Assembly (NCBI RefSeq): GCF_027913035.1
Contig: NZ_CP115775.1
Location: forward strand, 2,192,501 to 2,256,500
DNA: 64,000 bases
Reading direction: 5' to 3'
From: Paracoccus albus
GTDB lineage: Bacteria; Pseudomonadota; Alphaproteobacteria; Rhodobacterales; Rhodobacteraceae
Part shown: positions 54,502 to 63,268 of the stretch, in pieces
How positions within the stretch are numbered: the first letter of the stretch is position 1
Layout of the letters: every line of letters begins with the position of its first letter
Program-made: the position numbers and the translations under genes
Notes under the pieces: generated by a model
The model's input: the letters and a program-made list of their open reading frames with translations, nothing else
The model's database searches: none
Told to the model about the DNA's origin: nothing

Positions 54502-55008
54502 ATGAATATCATGAATTTGCGACCACTCGTCGCCTGTGCCGCGCTTCTTTGCGCAGGCCCCGTTTTCGCGCAGGACGCCGCACCTGCCGAAGAACTGCCA
54601 CCCGCAGCCGAGGCTCCCCTGCCCCCGGCGGGTGAGGCACCCGTGGATGAGATCGCTCCGATCTCTGACGTTGCACCCGACGGCGGTGCTCCCGATGCGA
54701 CCTCGACCGCACTCGCCTGCACATTCACGACCGAATGTGTGGATAATGAATGCGCGGACTCGGGCTATGAGGGTCAGCTGACCGTTATAACCGATGGAGC
54801 GGGACTGGCCGAGGCCGAATGGGCCGACCCGTCCGAGACTGTGGCGATGTCGGCGATTCTGGAAAACGGAACAACACTGGCCACCTCGACCGAGTCCGGG
54901 CCGGCAAAGCAGCGGCTACTGACCGTGCTGGCAGATGGTCAGGCACGTTTTACCACGCATCTCACTGATCCGCTTATGGCGATCACCTATGTTGGGCAGT
55001 GCGAATGA
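54502..55008 (+). CDS. Secreted protein of unknown function within the liv operon
   Basis: The 168-residue product has a signal peptide (MNLRPLVACAALLCAGPVFA, cleaved near FAQD), a long Ala/Pro/Glu-rich linker and a small C-terminal domain with four Cys residues in CTFTTECVDNECADSGY plus a terminal GQCE. I do not recognise a family. GGGAGG precedes ATG 54502. It lies between livF and livH, so it is cotranscribed with the transporter and may help it or respond to its substrate. Confidence 0.75.
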   Translation: MNIMNLRPLVACAALLCAGPVFAQDAAPAEELPPAAEAPLPPAGEAPVDEIAPISDVAPDGGAPDATSTALACTFTTECVDNECADSGYEGQLTVITDGAGLAEAEWADPSETVAMSAILENGTTLATSTESGPAKQRLLTVLADGQARFTTHLTDPLMAITYVGQCE

Positions 55009-55250
55009 GGGCGAGACGTAACGAAAAGATCTTCGCAGTGGCCGCCGCGTCAGCAGCTTTCCCAGACGATCAGAAAAAGTCGCTAGAAATACTGCCCTGC
55101 GGCACAAGCCCAATTTACCAAGGCAAGAACATAGCCGGAGAACTCATCACTTTGATGCTGGATACGACGACTGGCCGATACGGCAATAATGTGATGGGCG
55201 CTGACGGGCTGACCCTGATGGATTCAGGCCAGTGCAGGGGGGCAGCGTGA
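55005..55250 (+). CDS. Small protein of unknown function within the liv operon
   Basis: The 81-residue product starts at an ATG overlapping the previous stop (ATGA), and its own stop overlaps the livH start (TGATG). It lacks a signal peptide. The end, ITLMLDTTTGRYGNNV then LMDSGQCRG, loosely mirrors the end of the preceding protein (LLTVLADGQARFTTHL then YVGQCE), so it may be a degenerate relative. Tight overlaps on both sides support translation. Confidence 0.6.
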   Translation: MRARRNEKIFAVAAASAAFPDDQKKSLEILPCGTSPIYQGKNIAGELITLMLDTTTGRYGNNVMGADGLTLMDSGQCRGAA

Positions 55251-56254
55251 TGGAACCGATCAACGCACTTATCGTCTTTCTGAACTTCGTCTTCATTCCC
55301 GCCGCTGCCTATGGTGCGCAGCTTGCACTGGGCGCGCTCGGCATCACGCTGATCTATGGCATCCTGCGCTTCTCGAACTTTGCCCATGGCGATACGATGG
55401 CGCTTGGCACGGCGATCACCATTCTTGCGACCTGGGGCCTGCAATCGTTGGGAATCACCCTTGGCCCGCTGCCGACCGCGCTGCTTGCGCTGCCTATCGG
55501 GATTGCGGGTTGTGCGCTTGCGGTACTGGCCACCGACCGAAGCGTTTATCGTTTCTATCGACGCAAGAAATCCGATCCGATTATTCTTGTGATGGCGTCG
55601 GTCGGTGTGATGTTCATCACCAACGGGCTGACGCGACTGTTGATCGGTGTGGACGAAATCCGCTTTGACGACGGCGCCCGCTTTATCATTAACGTCCGCG
55701 ATTTCCGCGAATGGACGGGGCTGTCAGAGGGGCTTGCGCTTCGCAGCACGCAGCTCATCACCGTTGTCATGGCCGTCATCGTCGTCTGGGCGCTGTTCTG
55801 GTTCCTGAACCGCACCAAATCGGGCAAGGCGATGCGTGCCTATTCGGACAACGAAGATCTGGCGCTTCTGTCCGGTATCGACCCTGAACGCGTCGTCCGC
55901 ATGACCTGGATCATCGCAGCGGCGCTGATGACGATTGCGGGCGTTCTTTACGGTCTGGACAAGGCATTCCGGCCCTTCAACTACTTCCAGATCCTGCTGC
56001 CAATCTTTGCATCTGCCATCGTCGGCGGTTTGGGCAGTCCGATTGGCGCGATTGCCGGTGGCTTTATTGTCGCCTTCTCCGAGGTGGCGATCACTTATCC
56101 CTGGAAGAAGGTGGTCGAGTATCTGGGCTTCGATACCGGATCCTCGCTCCTCCAACTGATGTCGACCGAATACAAGTTCGCCGTCAGTTTCGTCATCCTC
56201 ATCATCGTTCTGCTGTTCCGGCCAACCGGCCTGTTCCGCGGCAAATCCGTGTAA
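55250..56254 (+). CDS. livH: Branched-chain amino acid ABC transporter permease LivH
   Basis: The 334-residue inner-membrane protein has about eight helices and the LivH features GALGITLIYGILRFSNFAHG near the start and the EAA-like loop GKAMRAYSDNEDLALLSGID that contacts the ATPases, then ASAIVGGLGSPIGAIAGGF. The ATG overlaps the preceding stop. Confidence 0.95.
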   Translation: MEPINALIVFLNFVFIPAAAYGAQLALGALGITLIYGILRFSNFAHGDTMALGTAITILATWGLQSLGITLGPLPTALLALPIGIAGCALAVLATDRSVYRFYRRKKSDPIILVMASVGVMFITNGLTRLLIGVDEIRFDDGARFIINVRDFREWTGLSEGLALRSTQLITVVMAVIVVWALFWFLNRTKSGKAMRAYSDNEDLALLSGIDPERVVRMTWIIAAALMTIAGVLYGLDKAFRPFNYFQILLPIFASAIVGGLGSPIGAIAGGFIVAFSEVAITYPWKKVVEYLGFDTGSSLLQLMSTEYKFAVSFVILIIVLLFRPTGLFRGKSV

Positions 56255-56268
56255 AGGAGGTCAGAGTT

Positions 56269-57609
56269 ATGGCAACCTCTCGTCAAGCCGAAGCCTCCAG
56301 CCGCTGGCGCGCACCGATCATGGCGCTTGTGCTGGTGGCGCTTTTCGTCCTGGAAGGCACAACCAGCAACGCGTTGTTCACCGGGTCCTGGAACACGTCG
56401 CTCGCCATTCTGAACATGGGCCTGATCTCTGCGATCATGGCGCTTGGGCTGAACATGCAATGGGGTTACGCCGGGCTGTTCAACTCTGGCGTTGTGGGTT
56501 TTCTTGCCATCGGGGGCCTTGCGCCCGTGCTTATTTCCGTCGCGCCTGTTGAAGGTGCATGGGGCGCGGGCGGTCCGCGTGTGATACTGGCCATTATCGT
56601 CGGGCTGGGCACGTTGGCTTTGTCCGCCATGACATGGAAACGAGCGGGCCGGAAGCTGCGCGTCCCGGCCATTCTGACGGTGCTGATCATCGGTTTCGTG
56701 GCCTATCGCTGGCTGTTCGACCCAGCGGTCGACGCGATCGAGGCGAACCAGTCCGCACAATTCGGTAACCTCGGCGGGCTGGGCCTTCCGGTCCTTATCT
56801 CATGGCCTGTCGGCGCCTTGTTCGCGGCCGCCGCAGCATGGGGCGTCGGCAAAGTTGCGCTTGGTTTGCGGTCGGATTATCTGGCCATCGCAACGCTCGG
56901 CATCGGTGAAATCATCGTTGCGGTTCTGAAGAATGAAGAATGGCTGGCCCGCGGCGTCAAGAACGTCACTTCGATCCCGCGCCCGGTTCCGTATGAAATC
57001 AACCTGCAACAAGACCCCGATTTCCAGTCGCTCGCCAATAGCTGGAGCATGTCGGTAGCAGAGGCATCGGGTATCTGGGTGAAGCTTTGCTATGCGGGGC
57101 TATTCGCAGTCGTGCTGTTGTTGCTGATCCTGCTGGCAGAGCTGGCGCTTAAATCGCCCTGGGGCCGGATGATGCGCTCTATCCGCGACAACGAAGTCGC
57201 GGCAGAGGCGATGGGCAAGGATGTGACGGGTCGCCACCTGCAGATCTTCGTGATCGGCTGTGCGGTAATGGGTCTGGCCGGTGCGATGATGATCACGCAG
57301 GACGGGCTGATGGCACCTACGCAGTATAACCCGCTGCGCTATACCTTCGTGATCTGGGTGATGGTGATCGTCGGCGGCTCTGGCAACAACTGGGGCGCGG
57401 CGCTTGGCGGCATCCTGATCTGGTTCCTTTGGATCAAGGCGGAAAGCTGGGGGCCACAGCTGATCGGGCTTCTGACATCGCCGCTGCCTGCCGGGGACAT
57501 CAAGTCGCACCTGCTCGCAAGCTCTCCGCATATGCGGTTTATAGCGATGGGGCTGATCCTGCTGCTGGTGCTGCGCTTCTCGCCACGCGGTCTGGTGCCA
57601 GAGAAGTAA
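56269..57609 (+). CDS. livM: Branched-chain amino acid ABC transporter permease LivM
   Basis: The 446-residue permease has the LivM core: MALGLNMQWGYAGLFNSGVV, LRSDYLAIATLGIGEIIVAV, and the coupling loop GRMMRSIRDNEVAAEAMGKD, then PLRYTFVIWVMVIVGGSGNN. It pairs with LivH in the membrane. AAGGAGG lies at the end of livH just before the ATG. Confidence 0.95.
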   Translation: MATSRQAEASSRWRAPIMALVLVALFVLEGTTSNALFTGSWNTSLAILNMGLISAIMALGLNMQWGYAGLFNSGVVGFLAIGGLAPVLISVAPVEGAWGAGGPRVILAIIVGLGTLALSAMTWKRAGRKLRVPAILTVLIIGFVAYRWLFDPAVDAIEANQSAQFGNLGGLGLPVLISWPVGALFAAAAAWGVGKVALGLRSDYLAIATLGIGEIIVAVLKNEEWLARGVKNVTSIPRPVPYEINLQQDPDFQSLANSWSMSVAEASGIWVKLCYAGLFAVVLLLLILLAELALKSPWGRMMRSIRDNEVAAEAMGKDVTGRHLQIFVIGCAVMGLAGAMMITQDGLMAPTQYNPLRYTFVIWVMVIVGGSGNNWGAALGGILIWFLWIKAESWGPQLIGLLTSPLPAGDIKSHLLASSPHMRFIAMGLILLLVLRFSPRGLVPEK

Positions 57610-57626
57610 AGCCATCGGGCAAGCAC

Positions 57627-57653
57627 AAAAAAGGGGCCCTTGCGGCCCCTTTT
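57627..57653 (+). terminator. Terminator of the liv operon
   Basis: AAAAGGGGCC (57627-57638 region, with A-run) pairs with GGCCCCTTTT (57644-57653), loop CTTGC. It lies 18 bases behind the livM stop and, with its A- and T-runs, may also serve the convergent CAP-domain gene. Confidence 0.85.
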
Positions 57654-57676
57654 CCATGTCAGCACCCTGCGAAAGG

Positions 57677-58252
57677 TCAGCGGCAATTATCGGCCATCAC
57701 GACGGACCACCAAAGCCTTCCGCCCATGTTGACCACGCCTATCCCGGCGTCGTCGAATTTCTGGTGAACCAGAACTTCCTCATCCGGCTCATGCGCCATC
57801 CAGTTCGCCATCTGGGAATAGGCATCGCCCGAACGACCGATCAGCTGCGCTGAAGAGCAGGCCGAGTATTCTACCGCCCGGACACGGTGAACAACTGACG
57901 ACCCGTTCGAGCCCGCGACCGAGGCGCGGCCCATCGTTGCCATATCGCAGGCATGCGCCTGCGCGGCGAAGGTCAGATTATCCCGGAATGTAAGCGGAGA
58001 ACGACCCAGTGCTGTGCGCTCTGCGTTGATACGTTCCTTCATCTGCTCCACCGCGCCAGCGTCGGCGGGTGCGCAAACCGGGCCTATGGCCTCGACTGCG
58101 GGCGCAGGCAGACCGGGATCAGCAGCAGGAGTTACACTGATAGGCGTGTCGCTGTCGCCTGCAGCGGCTAGATTATCAGCTGAGCAGGCAGATAACGCAA
58201 TTGCCGCGCCAGCAAGCGCAGCTAAGGTGGTCCGGGCCGGCGGTCTATACAT
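57677..58252 (-). CDS. CAP (SCP/PR1)-domain lipoprotein
   Basis: The 191-residue precursor has a lipoprotein signal (lipobox ALSAC near residue 22) and a CAP domain: INAERTALGRSPLTFRDNL, AQAHACDMATMGRASVAGS, then the family motif region VEYSACSSAQLIGRSGDAYS and MAHEPDEEVLVHQKFDDAGI. Bacterial CAP proteins are extracytoplasmic and mostly uncharacterised. It ends just past the liv terminator. Confidence 0.85.
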   Translation of the reverse strand: MYRPPARTTLAALAGAAIALSACSADNLAAAGDSDTPISVTPAADPGLPAPAVEAIGPVCAPADAGAVEQMKERINAERTALGRSPLTFRDNLTFAAQAHACDMATMGRASVAGSNGSSVVHRVRAVEYSACSSAQLIGRSGDAYSQMANWMAHEPDEEVLVHQKFDDAGIGVVNMGGRLWWSVVMADNCR

Positions 58253-58387
58253 TCATGCCTCTCCTGTGAATCAAGTCGTTGTTTCGGAAGTCTAATTCAC
58301 AACGCTGCGATTTACGAAAGGGTTCCTGACGCTTCCCGGAGCAGCTCCACTCTTGCCACGCAGGCATCCGCGCCGTAAATGCCGACC

Positions 58388-59941
58388 ATGACCCAGCATC
58401 AGCGCCTTCTCATCATCGATTTCGGATCTCAGGTCACACAGTTGATCGCGCGCCGCCTGCGCGAACTGGATGTGTATTGCGAGATCCATCCCTACCAGAA
58501 CGTCACCGACGCGAGCCTTGCCGAGCTTGCGCCCCGCGCGGTGATCCTGTCCGGCGGCCCGGACAGCGTGACGCGCGAAGGCAGCCCCCGCGCGCCGGAC
58601 TCGCTGTGGTCTATGGGCGTGCCGATTTTCGGCATCTGCTATGGCCAGCAGGTCATGATGACGCAACTTGGCGGCAAGGTAGAGGCAGGTCATCACGCCG
58701 AATATGGCCGCGCCTTTGTGGCACCCGCGCCGGGTCACAAGAAAGACGGTATCTTCGCGGGCCTGTCAGACCGGGAACAGGTCTGGATGAGCCATGGCGA
58801 CCGGGTCACCGCACTCGCGCCGGGGTTTGAGGTGATCGGCACCTCGCCCAACGCGCCTTTCGCCATCACCGCCGACGAATCGCGCGGCTTCTTCGCCGTG
58901 CAGTTCCACCCCGAGGTGCATCACACCCCGAACGGCAAAACCATGCTGGAGAATTTCATCCGCATGGCGGGCTTCACCGGCGACTGGACCATGGCCGCTT
59001 ACCGGGATGAGGCGATCCGCAAGATCCGCGAACAGGTCGGCGACAAAAAGGTGATCTGCGGCCTGTCCGGCGGGGTCGATTCCTCGGTCGCCGCCGTGCT
59101 GATCCATGAGGCGATCGGCGACCAGCTTACCTGCGTTTTCGTCGATCACGGGCTTTTGCGGCAGAATGAGGCCGAGGAAGTCGTCTCCATGTTCCGCGAC
59201 AATTACAATATCCCGCTGATCCATGCCGACGAATCCGACCTGTTCATCGGTGAGTTGGAAGGTGTTTCCGACCCCGAAATCAAGCGCAAGACCATAGGCC
59301 GTCTGTTCATCGACGTGTTCCAGAAATATGCGAACGAAATCGAGGGGGCAGAGTTTCTGGCGCAAGGCACGCTGTATCCGGACGTGATCGAAAGCGTGTC
59401 CTTCAGCGGCGGCCCCTCGGTCACGATCAAATCGCACCACAATGTCGGCGGCTTGCCCGAGAAGATGGGTCTGAAACTGGTCGAACCGCTGCGCGAGCTG
59501 TTCAAGGACGAGGTCCGCGCCCTTGGCCGCGAACTGGGCCTGCCCGACAGCTTCATTGGTCGCCACCCCTTCCCCGGACCGGGTCTGGCGATCCGCTGCC
59601 CCGGAGAGATCACCCGCGACAAGCTGGACATCCTGCGCAAGGCCGACGCGGTCTATATCGACCAGATCCGCAAGCACGGGCTTTACGACGAGATCTGGCA
59701 GGCTTTCGTGGCGATCCTGCCCGTGCGCACCGTCGGCGTGATGGGCGACGGGCGCACCTATGATTACGCCTGCGCGCTTCGGGCGGTGACTTCGGTCGAT
59801 GGGATGACGGCGGATTACTATCCGTTCAGCCACGACTTCCTTGGCGAGACAGCCACGCGGATCATCAATGAGGTGAAGGGTATCAACCGCGTAACCTATG
59901 ACATCACATCCAAGCCACCCGGCACGATTGAGTGGGAGTGA
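58388..59941 (+). CDS. guaA: GMP synthase (glutamine-hydrolysing)
   Basis: Amidates XMP to GMP. The 517-residue protein has the glutamine amidotransferase part ([15 protein letters not shown] with the catalytic Cys; [11 protein letters not shown] with the His/Glu), the ATP-pyrophosphatase P-loop [15 protein letters not shown], and the dimerisation domain ending PPGTIEWE. An ATG at 58379, three codons earlier, is also possible; [15 protein letters not shown] is the usual start. Confidence 0.97.
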   Translation: MTQHQRLLIIDFGSQVTQLIARRLRELDVYCEIHPYQNVTDASLAELAPRAVILSGGPDSVTREGSPRAPDSLWSMGVPIFGICYGQQVMMTQLGGKVEAGHHAEYGRAFVAPAPGHKKDGIFAGLSDREQVWMSHGDRVTALAPGFEVIGTSPNAPFAITADESRGFFAVQFHPEVHHTPNGKTMLENFIRMAGFTGDWTMAAYRDEAIRKIREQVGDKKVICGLSGGVDSSVAAVLIHEAIGDQLTCVFVDHGLLRQNEAEEVVSMFRDNYNIPLIHADESDLFIGELEGVSDPEIKRKTIGRLFIDVFQKYANEIEGAEFLAQGTLYPDVIESVSFSGGPSVTIKSHHNVGGLPEKMGLKLVEPLRELFKDEVRALGRELGLPDSFIGRHPFPGPGLAIRCPGEITRDKLDILRKADAVYIDQIRKHGLYDEIWQAFVAILPVRTVGVMGDGRTYDYACALRAVTSVDGMTADYYPFSHDFLGETATRIINEVKGINRVTYDITSKPPGTIEWE

Positions 59942-59958
59942 TCGCGTAACAGCGCGTC

Positions 59959-60717
59959 TTAACTTCGATTGCCCTCGGCGTGCCGGTGTATCCGGGGCGC
60001 TACCGTGGATCCGGATACGTGTCCGCTTCGGATGCGCCTAACGCGCGCATTCATCCAGTGGCGGATCAGATATTTGTAAAGCAGCGCCTTTAATCCAACG
60101 ATATTCTGATGGTGCTTGGCGTAGAACGCGTCGGGGCTGTCAAAAAGACCAAAATCCGCGTTAATGCCGGTCCGCTGGATATAGGTGTCCGTTCCACGCC
60201 AATCCACGGGCGGATCGGACAAACACATTGTGCCGACGCCATACCCGCAAAACTCGCTGACCTCATTGTTAAAGCGCTGTTGGATCGCCGACAGGAAGTC
60301 CCGGTCCAGAATGAAGCCTTCAAGGTTGATCCAACGATCCTGATGGCGTATCTCGACCCAGCTGTGCAGGATATTGTCAGGCGCTAGCGGGTATACGAGT
60401 TCCGGCACAACGCCGCGCTGTAACTGCTTGTGAATTGCAAACCCATGCAGTCGGCACGGGATACCAAGTCGGCGCAACATAGCCATCAGAAGCGTGCCCT
60501 TGGTGTTGCATTGACCATAGCCATCGGCGAGCACCTCGGACGCGAGGATATCGTCGCTGCGGTTATAGCCGAACTTGATTTCATCCCGGACGAAATCATA
60601 GGCGGCACCGATCCGGTCAAACTCCGCCATATCGGGCCACCCGCGCCGCTTCACCAGATTGGCTATCGCCGGGGCGCTGAAGTCCAGCAACTTCGTTTCA
60701 CTGAGATATCTTTCCAT
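59959..60717 (-). CDS. Transglutaminase-like domain protein
   Basis: The 252-residue protein has the papain-like triad of transglutaminase-like hydrolases: Cys in DGYGQCNTKGTLLMAMLRRL, His in NILHSWVEIRH and the acidic residue in WINLEGFILD. It may act as a peptidase or amidase in the cytoplasm, since no signal peptide is visible. The ATG at 60717 follows GGAGGG; upstream in-frame ATGs lack such a box. Confidence 0.82.
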   Translation of the reverse strand: MERYLSETKLLDFSAPAIANLVKRRGWPDMAEFDRIGAAYDFVRDEIKFGYNRSDDILASEVLADGYGQCNTKGTLLMAMLRRLGIPCRLHGFAIHKQLQRGVVPELVYPLAPDNILHSWVEIRHQDRWINLEGFILDRDFLSAIQQRFNNEVSEFCGYGVGTMCLSDPPVDWRGTDTYIQRTGINADFGLFDSPDAFYAKHHQNIVGLKALLYKYLIRHWMNARVRRIRSGHVSGSTVAPRIHRHAEGNRS

Positions 60718-60799
60718 ATCGAAGCCCTCCATCACTGGCCGGGGCGGCTCCATCTCGAAAACTCGCCTCGGCAGCTTTTATACTCAGGCCAACGTCGCG

Positions 60800-61450
60800 C
60801 TAATGCGCGTGGCCGTGCTCGTGGTCTTGGCCATGGTCGGTCTGCTCGCGCCTCTCTGCCAGCGATTGCCGGATGATCTGGAAGGCAGATGACAGAAACA
60901 GCCCCGCCATGATGATTGCGACGATCACGTCAGGCCAGCCCGTCGCCGTTCCCCAGACACCAAGCGCCGCAACCATCACGGCGACATTGCCAATTGCATC
61001 ATTGCGCGAACACAACCAGACAGAGCGGACGTTGGCGTCGCCATCCTTGTATTGAACCAGCAGCATGACACTTGCCAGATTGGCCGCCAGTGCCATGAAA
61101 CCTATGATGCCCATGATATTCGCCTCTGGCACGGCGGTGAAGAATACGCGCCAGATGGTAGAGCCGAACACCCACAATCCCATTGCCAGCAGGCTGATGC
61201 CCTTTGCCATCGCCGCAATGCTGCGAACGCGCAACGACGCGCCGATCACCGCCAGCGAAATCCCATAGGTCAGTGCATCGCCCAAAAAGTCCAACGCATC
61301 CGCCTGCAGCGCCTGTGATCGCGCGGCGTGGCCCGCGAACATTTCCACGCCGAACATCACGGCGTTCAGCGCGATTACTATCCACAACCGCCGTTTGTAG
61401 TCCGCTGAGACCCCATCAAACTTTGCGTCGTGGCCGCAACATCCGCTCAT
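60800..61450 (-). CDS. CDF-like heavy-metal cation transporter
   Basis: The 216-residue protein has about six helices, a Cys/His-containing N-terminus (SGCCGHDAK), the metal-site helix QALQADALDFLGDALTYG, and a His-rich tail (DHGQDHEHGHAH). It resembles cation diffusion facilitators but lacks most of the C-terminal cytoplasmic domain. It faces a MerR regulator across a 19-bp-spaced promoter, so it is probably a metal-induced exporter (zinc, cadmium, lead or cobalt). Confidence 0.85.
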   Translation of the reverse strand: MSGCCGHDAKFDGVSADYKRRLWIVIALNAVMFGVEMFAGHAARSQALQADALDFLGDALTYGISLAVIGASLRVRSIAAMAKGISLLAMGLWVFGSTIWRVFFTAVPEANIMGIIGFMALAANLASVMLLVQYKDGDANVRSVWLCSRNDAIGNVAVMVAALGVWGTATGWPDVIVAIIMAGLFLSSAFQIIRQSLAERREQTDHGQDHEHGHAH

Positions 61451-61480
61451 CTCGTATCCTTTCGAATCATCTGAGTTTCT

Positions 61481-61511
61481 GTTCTAATTGCTCTAGTCGC
61501 TAGAGGTTCAA
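61481..61511 (-). promoter_or_regulatory. MerR-type promoter/operator of the cation transporter gene
   Basis: On the minus strand TTGAAC (61511-61506) and TAGAAC (61486-61481) are separated by 19 bases, longer than the normal 17, and the spacer contains the perfect palindrome CTCTAG-CGA-CTAGAG (61505-61491). This layout is diagnostic of promoters that MerR-family activators untwist. It lies 31 bases before the transporter ATG. Confidence 0.85.
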
Positions 61512-61522
61512 GGACTGATTTC

Positions 61523-61939
61523 ATGTATTCCATCGGCCAGATGTCAAAACGCACCGGAGTGAAGGTTCCGACCATTCGCTACTACGAAGAGGTGGGGTTG
61601 CTGGATGCAAGTGGACGGACCGAGGGCAATCAACGTCGCTACGACAAAGCCGGTCTTGAGCGGCTTGGTTTTATCAAACATGCGCGCGAGCTCGGCTTTT
61701 CACTGGACGCGATTAACGCGCTGATCGACCTTCAGGATCATCCTGACCGCAGCTGCGCAGAGGCAAACGAGATCGCCCAAGCGCAGCTTGTCGATGTCCG
61801 GCAGCGTATCGCTCGACTTCGCGCGTTGGAGGCGGAGTTGATCCGGATTGCCGACGGCTGCTCTGGCAATGGGGTGACCAGCGATTGCTATGTTCTGGCC
61901 TCGCTTGCCGATCATCAGCATTGCTGCGCGGATCACTGA
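61523..61939 (+). CDS. MerR-family metal-responsive regulator
   Basis: The 138-residue regulator begins YSIGQMSKRTGVKVPTIRYY (winged helix-turn-helix), followed by a dimerisation helix and a metal-binding end. Cys78, Cys113, Cys122 and the pair Cys134-Cys135, with His near the C-terminus (HQHCCADH), resemble ZntR/PbrR/CadR sensors. It should activate the divergent cation transporter gene through the palindrome at 61491-61505. AAGGA precedes the ATG. Confidence 0.92.
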   Translation: MYSIGQMSKRTGVKVPTIRYYEEVGLLDASGRTEGNQRRYDKAGLERLGFIKHARELGFSLDAINALIDLQDHPDRSCAEANEIAQAQLVDVRQRIARLRALEAELIRIADGCSGNGVTSDCYVLASLADHQHCCADH

Positions 61940-62036
61940 AATCGCCATTTGCAGATCCTCAACTGCGCTCAGGATATTGCAGTCCTTCGCACGATCCGTT
62001 TGGCTGAACCCCGGACCTATCTGATGGAGATTCGAG

Positions 62037-62378
62037 ATGACATGCGGATGTGGACAGGATCACTCTGGAAGCGGCGGACATGCCCGGCCAGATCCGAAAC
62101 CCGGTCAAATTGCACTTTCAGGCACGATCACCTGCAAAAACGCCGAACAGTTGAAAACCGTGCTTGAGCAGGTTCCCAAGCACATAGCGCTGAGCCGGCA
62201 AGAGCCGGGATGCCTGTTTTTCGAGATCAACCAAACGGACGATCCGATGGTCTGGCGCGTTGAGGAGCTATATGCGGATCAGGATGGGCTCGACGCGCAT
62301 AAAGAGCGGCTTGCCGCCAGCGAATGGGCCAGCAAGACGACAGAGCTCACGCGCGACATCCAGCGAATCGACGGTTAG
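62037..62378 (+). CDS. ABM-fold monooxygenase-like protein with Cys/His-rich start
   Basis: The 113-residue protein has an N-terminal segment [19 protein letters not shown] with two Cys and two His, then an ABM-like (antibiotic biosynthesis monooxygenase/quinol monooxygenase) domain: [20 protein letters not shown] and [20 protein letters not shown]. The fold forms dimeric alpha-beta barrels. GGAG precedes the ATG. The metal-binding-looking start and the position next to the MerR/CDF pair suggest a metal link, which is inference. Confidence 0.78.
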   Translation: MTCGCGQDHSGSGGHARPDPKPGQIALSGTITCKNAEQLKTVLEQVPKHIALSRQEPGCLFFEINQTDDPMVWRVEELYADQDGLDAHKERLAASEWASKTTELTRDIQRIDG

Positions 62379-62806
62379 GCCGAAAGCTTGCAGACGCGCC
62401 TGACCGCTGCGGCATAGCCGTCTGTCCCGAGGCCGGCGATGACCGCGTCGGCCCGGTTACTGACATAGGAGTGATGGCGGAACGCCTCGCGCTTGTGGAT
62501 CTGGCTGATATGAACCTCGATCACCGGACCTTCGAAGGCGTTCAGCGCATCCAGCAATGCAATCGAACTGTGGGACAGACCACCGGGATTTATCACGATA
62601 CCAACAGCGGTTTCGCGTGCCTCATGTATCCAGTCGATCAGTTGGCCTTCCCAGTTGGATTGCATAGCCTCGATCCGGAAGCCCTCGGCGCAGGCGCCCT
62701 GTGCCAATGCTTCGACATCGGCCAGTGTCTCATGTCCGTAATGCTCTGGCTGGCGCTTGCCCAGCAGGTTCAGGTTCGGGCCGTTCAGCAAAAGGATCGT
62801 CTTCAC
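62375..62806 (-). CDS. aroQ: 3-dehydroquinate dehydratase, type II
   Basis: Shikimate-pathway dehydratase. The 143 residues have [19 protein letters not shown] with catalytic Arg and Tyr, [17 protein letters not shown] and [18 protein letters not shown] with the catalytic His, all in the type II pattern. It overlaps the convergent ABM gene by four bases and the upstream GNAT gene stop by four bases. Confidence 0.96.
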   Translation of the reverse strand: MKTILLLNGPNLNLLGKRQPEHYGHETLADVEALAQGACAEGFRIEAMQSNWEGQLIDWIHEARETAVGIVINPGGLSHSSIALLDALNAFEGPVIEVHISQIHKREAFRHHSYVSNRADAVIAGLGTDGYAAAVRRVCKLSA

Positions 62807-63264
62807 GCCTTATCTCCAACAGGGAAGTCGCGCTGATATTTGATGAATGGCGTGCGCGTGGCAACCCGGTCATACAGCATCCGACCCGCATAGTTGTCTT
62901 CGGCGGTCAGCCAATAAATGGCCTCGGCGCCGCGAGATTCGGCAGCCGAAGCGACTGCCTCGATCAGGGCGCGACCGACGCCTTTGCCACGGGCATCTGG
63001 GGTTGTGAACAAATCCTGCAGATAACACACGCCGCCGGGCCGCCAGAGGTTCGGATGGAAAACGTAATGCGTCAGTCCAAGCAACGCATCGCCTTCCTCG
63101 GCAACAAGGCCCATGAAGTCGTTTTCGTTGCCAGAGGTCAGCCGGGTGAAGGCCGAATCGAAAAATGACTGTGGGCGGTCGGGATGGCCATAGAACTGCT
63201 GATAACCATCCCATAGCACCTGCCATCTCGCTTTATCGTCGGGTTCGAGCGCACGAATTTTCAA
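62803..63264 (-). CDS. GNAT-family N-acetyltransferase
   Basis: The 153-residue protein contains the acetyl-CoA-binding [20 protein letters not shown] (R-G-K-G-V-G loop) and [20 protein letters not shown] of GNAT enzymes. The substrate is unknown. A TTG at 63264 with GAAGG ahead is the most likely start because it follows the MoxR stop closely; longer starts would overlap MoxR. It is coupled to aroQ by a four-base overlap. Confidence 0.85.
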   Translation of the reverse strand: MKIRALEPDDKARWQVLWDGYQQFYGHPDRPQSFFDSAFTRLTSGNENDFMGLVAEEGDALLGLTHYVFHPNLWRPGGVCYLQDLFTTPDARGKGVGRALIEAVASAAESRGAEAIYWLTAEDNYAGRMLYDRVATRTPFIKYQRDFPVGDKA

Positions 63265-63268
63265 TGGT

